64,000 nucleotides of DNA from Gaiellasilicea sp963749515 (GTDB taxonomy: Bacteria; Actinomycetota; Thermoleophilia; Gaiellales; Gaiellaceae), in contig CAVVMR010000006.1 of NCBI GenBank assembly GCA_963749515.1, positions 186,001 through 250,000 on the forward strand, read 5' to 3'. Positions 59,724-64,000 of this stretch are shown in pieces. Each line of letters opens with the position of its first letter. Position 1 is the first letter of the stretch. The notes beneath the pieces were generated by a model that had not been told where the DNA came from, did not search any database, and saw only the letters and a program-made list of their open reading frames with translations. The position numbers and the translations under genes were made by a program.

Positions 59724-60883
59724 GCCGGCAGCCGGCTCGAGTCCTTGGTCGCCTCGCGCAGCCGATCTGCGAGCTCGTTCGTCAGCTGACCCGGCTCCAG
59801 CCGCCACGTCCAGTTGCCGGTGCGCACGCCGGGGGTGTTCATGCGGGCCTCACTGCCCAGGCCGAGAACGTCCTGGGCGGGGATCATGCAGAGAGCCGCC
59901 CGTGAGGAGAGCGCCAGCTCCATCAGCTCCCACGGCTCGCGTCCGGGCAGGTGGCCGCGCAACGTGTCCGTATCGTGGGTGGTGGTGTAGACCACCTGGT
60001 GAACGCGGTGGTTCTCGAGCCGGTGCGGATTCCTCGCCGGCCCCTGGAACGCCCAGAGGAGGACGACCATGCCCGGGAAGCCGAGCGCGTCGCGGAGCGC
60101 CTCGACGTCCTTCGTGATCACGCCGAGATCCTCGGCGATCACGGGCAGCTCGCCCAGCTCGGCCTCCGCAGCCCGGAAGATCGCCTCGCCGGGACCGGGG
60201 AGCCAGCGGCCGGTGCGCGCGTCGAGCTCGTCCGGGCCTCTCGGAATCGCCCAGAAAGCGGCGAAGCCGCGGAAGTGGTCGATGCGCGCGAGGTCGTACA
60301 GCGCGAACGTCCGCCGCAGGCGTTCGATCCACCAGCGGTAGCCCTGCTTCGCGAGTGCGTCCCAGTCGAAGAGCGGGTTGCCCCAGTGCTGGCCCATCGG
60401 GCCGAGCTTGTCCGGGGGTGCGCCGGCCAGAACTCCTTTCAGAAAGAGCTCCGGATGCGTCTGTTGGTCGACGCTGTCCTCGGCGACGTAGATCGGGACG
60501 TCGCCGATCAGCCTGATGCCGCGCTCGCCCGCGTACTCCCGCAGCGCCGACCACTCGCGGTCGAACCGAACCTGATCGGCGGCGCTTCCGCCCGCGCGCT
60601 CCCAGTCTGCGATCCAGTACGCGTTCGCGCTGCGATACGCCGCAAGCTCACGGGTCGAGACGGAAGCGTCCGGCTCTGCCAGCAGGCCGTTCCACGCGGC
60701 GAATGCCGAGGAGGACGCGTAGGGTGAGCCGACGTCGTCGGGAGGGCCGAGCGGCAGCACCTGCCACCAGCTCTGTCCTGCGGCCGCGAGCCAGTCCACG
60801 AAGGCGTAGGCCTCGGCGCCGAGCCTGCCGCCGGGCAACGAGGTCGGATGCAGCACGATTCCGCTCGATCGTTGAAGCTCCAT
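59666..60883 (-). CDS. malQ: 4-alpha-glucanotransferase (amylomaltase)
   Basis: A 405-residue GH77 enzyme that transfers alpha-1,4-glucan chains. It has SSGIVLHPTSLPGG, QVLPLGPPDDVGSPYASSSA, ARIDHFRGFAAFWAIP (catalytic Asp region), VIAEDLGVITKDVEALRDAL (acid/base Glu) and TTTHDTDTLRGHL. It is about 90 residues shorter than usual MalQ, with a trimmed insert region; the C-terminal tail is Arg/Lys rich and past the conserved part. Divergent from glgE-treS with a 41-base gap, so glucan recycling and maltosyl transfer are encoded together. Confidence 0.93.
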   Translation of the reverse strand: MELQRSSGIVLHPTSLPGGRLGAEAYAFVDWLAAAGQSWWQVLPLGPPDDVGSPYASSSAFAAWNGLLAEPDASVSTRELAAYRSANAYWIADWERAGGSAADQVRFDREWSALREYAGERGIRLIGDVPIYVAEDSVDQQTHPELFLKGVLAGAPPDKLGPMGQHWGNPLFDWDALAKQGYRWWIERLRRTFALYDLARIDHFRGFAAFWAIPRGPDELDARTGRWLPGPGEAIFRAAEAELGELPVIAEDLGVITKDVEALRDALGFPGMVVLLWAFQGPARNPHRLENHRVHQVVYTTTHDTDTLRGHLPGREPWELMELALSSRAALCMIPAQDVLGLGSEARMNTPGVRTGNWTWRLEPGQLTNELADRLREATKDSSRLPAQAGSTGKADATERRPPRS

Positions 60884-60924
60884 CTCCTGTTTACCGTTCG
60901 GCGTTCGCTGAAAGTCTCGGAACC

Positions 60925-62736
60925 GTGCCCTTACCCTCCCTCAAGCAGCCCCCGGCCCGCATCCAGATCCAGGACGTGCGACCTCAGGTCGATTGCGGAC
61001 GGTACCCCGTCAAGAGCACCAAGGGCGATCCCGTCGAGATCTCGGCGAACATCTTCAAGGACGGGCACGACATTCTCCGCGCCGTCGTCCGCTACCGCCA
61101 CGAGGGGACCCGCAAGTGGCTCGAGCAGCCGCTCGAACCGGTCGGGAACGACAGGTGGGAGGGACGATTCGAGGCGTCCGTGCTCGGACGCTGGCAGTTC
61201 ACGATCGAGGCCTGGGTCGACCGCTACGCGACGCTCCTCGACGAGCTCGACCGGAAGCTCGCCGCCGGCCAGAGCGATCTGAGCGGCGAGCTGAGCGAGG
61301 CCGAAGCTCTGTTCGGCCCCGGCGAGCCCGAAGCCTGGCACGCGGCCGCACCCAAGCTCGGCGCAAAGGATCGGCACGGAAAGGCGTCGCTTCCGCGTCC
61401 GCTCGAGGTCGACGTCGAACGGGAGCGCGCCCGCTTCGGAGCGTGGTACGAGCTCTTTCCGCGTAGCTGGGGCGGGTTCAAGGGCGTCGAGAAGGTGCTG
61501 CCGGAGCTGGCGGAGCTCGGCTTCGACGTCATCTACCTGCCGCCCGTCCATCCGATCGGGACGACGAATCGCAAGGGGCGGAACAATGCGCTCACGGCCG
61601 AGAAGGGCGATCCGGGGAGCCCGTGGGCGATCGGCGGCCCCGACGGCGGCCACGATGCGATTCACGCCGAGCTTGGAACGCTGAAGGACTTCGACCGGCT
61701 GGTCGAGGCGGCGCGGAAGCACGGGCTCGAGATCGCGCTCGACTTCGCGATCCAGTGCTCACCCGACCACCCGTGGCTGAAGGCGCATCCGGAGTGGTTC
61801 AACCGGCGGCCGGACGGGACGCTCAAGTACGCCGAGAACCCGCCCAAGCGCTACCAGGACATCTGCAACGTCAACTTCGACTCCGAGGACTGGCCCGGCC
61901 TGTGGGAGGCGCTGCGGGACGTCGTCCTCCACTGGTGCCGGCACGGTGTGCGGGCGTTTCGCGTCGACAATCCGCACACGAAGTCGGTGCCCTTCTGGGA
62001 GTGGCTGATCGAGGAGGTGCGCGACGAGTTCCCCGACACGGTCTTCTTCGCCGAGGCCTTCACCCGGCCGGCGATGATGACCACGCTCGCGAAGATCGGC
62101 TTCAGCCAGTCGTACACCTACTTCACGTGGAAGAACACGAAGGCCGAGCTGACGGAGTTCCTGCAGCTGCTGCTCGCGTGGGCGCCGTACTACCGGCCGA
62201 ACTTCTTTGCGAACACGCCGGACATCCTCCACGAGTACCTGCAGGAGGGCGGTCCGCCCGCCTTCGAGGCGCGCCTCGTGCTCGCCGCGACGCTCTCGCC
62301 CTCGTACGGGATCTACTCCGGCTACGAGCACTTCGAGAACGTGCCGGTGACCGCCGGGAGCGAGGAGTACCTCGACTCGGAGAAGTACGAGCTCAAGCGC
62401 CGCAGGCTCGACGGGCCGCTGCTGCCGCTCCTGCAGCGGCTGAATGCGATCCGCCGCGCCGAGCCGGCGCTGCAGCGATTCGAGAACCTGCGCCTTCTCG
62501 GCACGCACGGCGAGTACGTGTTCGCCTACGCGAAGGGAACGGAGATCGCGGTCGCGGTCAATCTCGACCCGCACGCGCCCCGCGAGGACGTCGTCGTCGT
62601 CCCGCCGGACATCGGCCTGCCCGAGGAGTTCCCCGTTCGTGACCTGCTCACCGGCGAGCGCTACCGCTGGCGGATCGGCCGCAACTACGTAGGACTCGGC
62701 CCCGGACAGTCGCATCTGATGAAAATCGAGGCATGA
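60925..62736 (+). CDS. glgE: Alpha-1,4-glucan:maltose-1-phosphate maltosyltransferase
   Basis: A 603-residue GH13_3 enzyme that extends glucans with maltose-1-phosphate from the TreS/Pep2 branch. An N-terminal domain (about 1-170) precedes the GH13 barrel: WYELFPRSWGGFKGVEKVLP, the nucleophile Asp in RAFRVDNPHTKSVPFWEW, VFFAEAFTRPAMM (acid Glu), and a C-terminal beta domain. It is shorter than mycobacterial/Streptomyces GlgE (about 660-700) but all catalytic parts are there. Start GTG 60925. The pathway is typical of Actinobacteria. Confidence 0.95.
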   Translation: MPLPSLKQPPARIQIQDVRPQVDCGRYPVKSTKGDPVEISANIFKDGHDILRAVVRYRHEGTRKWLEQPLEPVGNDRWEGRFEASVLGRWQFTIEAWVDRYATLLDELDRKLAAGQSDLSGELSEAEALFGPGEPEAWHAAAPKLGAKDRHGKASLPRPLEVDVERERARFGAWYELFPRSWGGFKGVEKVLPELAELGFDVIYLPPVHPIGTTNRKGRNNALTAEKGDPGSPWAIGGPDGGHDAIHAELGTLKDFDRLVEAARKHGLEIALDFAIQCSPDHPWLKAHPEWFNRRPDGTLKYAENPPKRYQDICNVNFDSEDWPGLWEALRDVVLHWCRHGVRAFRVDNPHTKSVPFWEWLIEEVRDEFPDTVFFAEAFTRPAMMTTLAKIGFSQSYTYFTWKNTKAELTEFLQLLLAWAPYYRPNFFANTPDILHEYLQEGGPPAFEARLVLAATLSPSYGIYSGYEHFENVPVTAGSEEYLDSEKYELKRRRLDGPLLPLLQRLNAIRRAEPALQRFENLRLLGTHGEYVFAYAKGTEIAVAVNLDPHAPREDVVVVPPDIGLPEEFPVRDLLTGERYRWRIGRNYVGLGPGQSHLMKIEA

Positions 62737-62766
62737 CCAATCTCGGCCAACCTGCCTCGAACAGAC

Positions 62767-62789
62767 ATGACGGGGCCGGGACCTGTCAT
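62767..62789. repeat. Hairpin in the glgE-treS gap
   Basis: ATGAC pairs with GTCAT, then G-U, G-C, G-C, one mismatch and C-G around a 3-base loop (23 bases in all). It ends 20 bases before the treS start. It could be the glgE terminator, a processing site or an operator. Confidence 0.4.
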
Positions 62790-62809
62790 GCCCGAAGGGT
62801 ACGTGTCCG

Positions 62810-64000
62810 TTGAGCGAGCCCGGCCAGTGGTTCGAGGGCAATCCGCTGTGGTTCAAGACCGCCGTGTTCTACGAGATCCACACGCGCGCGTTCTTCGACG
62901 GGAACGACGACGGCTCGGGCGACTTCCGCGGCCTGATGCAGAAGCTCGACTACCTCCAGTGGCTCGGAATCGACTGCATCTGGCTGCTCCCGTTCTATCC
63001 CTCGCCGCTGAAGGACGGCGGCTACGACATCGCCGACTTCTACGGCATCAACCCGGACTACGGCACCGTCGAGGACTTCCGCGCCTTCGTCCAGGCGGCG
63101 CACGAGCGGGGGATGAGGGTGATCGTCGACCTGGTCATGAACCACACCTCCGCCGACCACCCCTGGTTCCAGGAGTCCCGCTCGGACCGGAACGGGCCAA
63201 AGGCCGACTGGTACGTCTGGTCGGACACCGACGAGGCGTACCGCGATGCCCGGATCATCTTCATCGACACCGAGGTGTCGAACTGGACGTTCGACCCCGT
63301 GCGCGAGCAGTTCTACTGGCACCGCTTCTTCAGCCACCAGCCGGACCTCAACTACGCGAACCCCGAGGTGCGGGACGCGATGCTCGAGGTGCTTCGCTTC
63401 TGGCTCGACATCGGGCTCGACGGCTTCCGGCTCGACGCCGTGCCGTACCTCTTCGAGGAGGAGGGCACAAATTGCGAGAACCTGCCCCTAACTCACGAAT
63501 ACCTGAAGCGGGTGCGGGCCGAGATCGACGAGCACTACCCTGACAGGGTGCTCCTCGCCGAGGCCAACCAGTGGCCAGAGGATGTTGTCGCCTATTTCGG
63601 CAACAGCGACGAATGTCACATGGCCTTCCATTTCCCTGTGATGCCGCGCATGTTCATGTCGCTGCGGCGGGAGGAGGCTCTGCCGATGATCGAGATCCTC
63701 GACCGCACGCCGGCGATCCCGACGACCACACAGTGGGGGCTGTTCCTGCGCAACCACGACGAGCTGACGCTCGAGATGGTCACCGACGAGGAACGCGACT
63801 ACATGTACAGCGAGTACGCCAACGATCCGCGGATGAAGCTCAATCTCGGTATCCGGCGACGTCTCGCACCGCTTCTCGACGGCGGTCGCGACGAGATCGA
63901 GCTAATGCACGCGATCCTCTTCTCGCTCCCAGGTTCGCCCGTGCTCTATTACGGAGACGAGATAGCAATGGGCGACAACGTCTACCTCGGCGACCGCGAC
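62810..64000 (+). CDS. treS: Trehalose synthase (maltose alpha-D-glucosyltransferase), 3' end outside window
   Basis: The visible 397 residues are a GH13 trehalose synthase: WFKTAVFYEIHTRAFFDGND, WLGIDCIWLLPFYPSPLKDG, VIVDLVMNHTSADHPWF, the nucleophile Asp in GLDGFRLDAVPYLFEEEGTN, the acid Glu in VLLAEANQWPEDVVAYFG, and FLRNHDELTLEMVTDEERDY. It converts trehalose to maltose for phosphorylation to the GlgE substrate. It starts at TTG 62810 (L-S-E-P-G-Q-W-F-E); no better in-frame start is upstream. The frame is open to the window end. A maltokinase domain or gene is expected downstream. Confidence 0.95.
   Translation, partial: MSEPGQWFEGNPLWFKTAVFYEIHTRAFFDGNDDGSGDFRGLMQKLDYLQWLGIDCIWLLPFYPSPLKDGGYDIADFYGINPDYGTVEDFRAFVQAAHERGMRVIVDLVMNHTSADHPWFQESRSDRNGPKADWYVWSDTDEAYRDARIIFIDTEVSNWTFDPVREQFYWHRFFSHQPDLNYANPEVRDAMLEVLRFWLDIGLDGFRLDAVPYLFEEEGTNCENLPLTHEYLKRVRAEIDEHYPDRVLLAEANQWPEDVVAYFGNSDECHMAFHFPVMPRMFMSLRREEALPMIEILDRTPAIPTTTQWGLFLRNHDELTLEMVTDEERDYMYSEYANDPRMKLNLGIRRRLAPLLDGGRDEIELMHAILFSLPGSPVLYYGDEIAMGDNVYLGDRD

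Overview
The window is a dense, high-GC (about 70 percent by eye), gene-coherent chromosomal stretch. It looks like an actinobacterium, most likely a deep-branching lineage such as Thermoleophilia/Gaiellales; the class is inference from gene content and style, not from a marker-gene tree. Support for Actinobacteria: an fhaA-fhaB-pstP-ftsW-pbpA-pknB cluster with PASTA repeats, OpcA next to zwf, the GlgE/TreS alpha-glucan pathway, a PdtaS/PdtaR-like kinase plus ANTAR regulator, many GTG/TTG starts, 1-4 bp start/stop overlaps, and many genes whose start codon lies 6-9 nt after a TANNNT -10 box (leaderless mRNAs). I see no insertion sequence, prophage, CRISPR array, rRNA or tRNA.

Layout. 1-8 kb: a partial DUF4015 glycosidase-like protein, a CBS protein, pdxH, gabT, a membrane Ser/Thr kinase and a 1024-residue cyclase-domain/ATPase regulator. 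8-18 kb (minus strand): a growth and division operon (integral-membrane kinase, fhaA, fhaB, pstP, ftsW/rodA, pbpA, pknB, ddl). 18-21 kb: a membrane protein of unknown function, DUF4446, an HNH protein, DUF2199 and a frameshifted sulfurtransferase. 21-24.4 kb: argG-argH behind an ARG-box-like palindrome, then a secreted SIMPL protein. 24.5-33.9 kb: a nitrogen block with glnA-glnB-amt on the minus strand (glnA carries two single-base frameshifts), a divergent ABC exporter with its own short uORF leader, a second glnA of the alpha class, a PRC-barrel protein, and a HisKA_2 kinase plus ANTAR antiterminator pair. 34-40 kb: an APH-like kinase, a VOC protein, a NarL-type sensor kinase, a DUF4349/ECF-sigma pair and an ABC-F protein. 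40.5-52 kb: central carbon genes (tkt; rpiB-tal-pgi-gnd-zwf-opcA) interrupted by a TetR-controlled tautomerase plus hydrolase-glycosyltransferase fusion. 52-59.7 kb: an IMPase-family phosphatase, a secreted Fn3-like protein, an amidase and the cytochrome oxidase operon ctaC-ctaD-ctaB plus a 41-residue membrane peptide. 59.7-64 kb: malQ divergent from glgE-treS (treS runs off the end).

The most interesting signal is in the nitrogen block. The glnA-glnB-amt operon has a leader of about 100 nt that ends in a 13-bp intrinsic terminator with seven U residues, placed before glnA. Just upstream are two adjacent hairpins with six-base loops, and the second hairpin shares its 3' arm with the terminator. 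That is the layout of ANTAR-protein antitermination targets. An ANTAR response regulator and its HisKA_2 kinase lie about 4 kb away, and the leader of the second glnA repeats the same 18-nt core (15 of 18 identical) and the same hairpin-versus-terminator geometry. I propose an ANTAR-controlled nitrogen assimilation circuit. The structures are visible in the sequence; the regulatory link is inference.

Other signals worth following: a 74-nt near-perfect hairpin hiding the gnd ribosome binding site, a P-II protein with Phe at the uridylylated Tyr51 position, a MITE-like 164-bp inverted-repeat element before the second glnA, and three single-base insertions (two in glnA, one in a sulfurtransferase) that may be real mutations or assembly errors.
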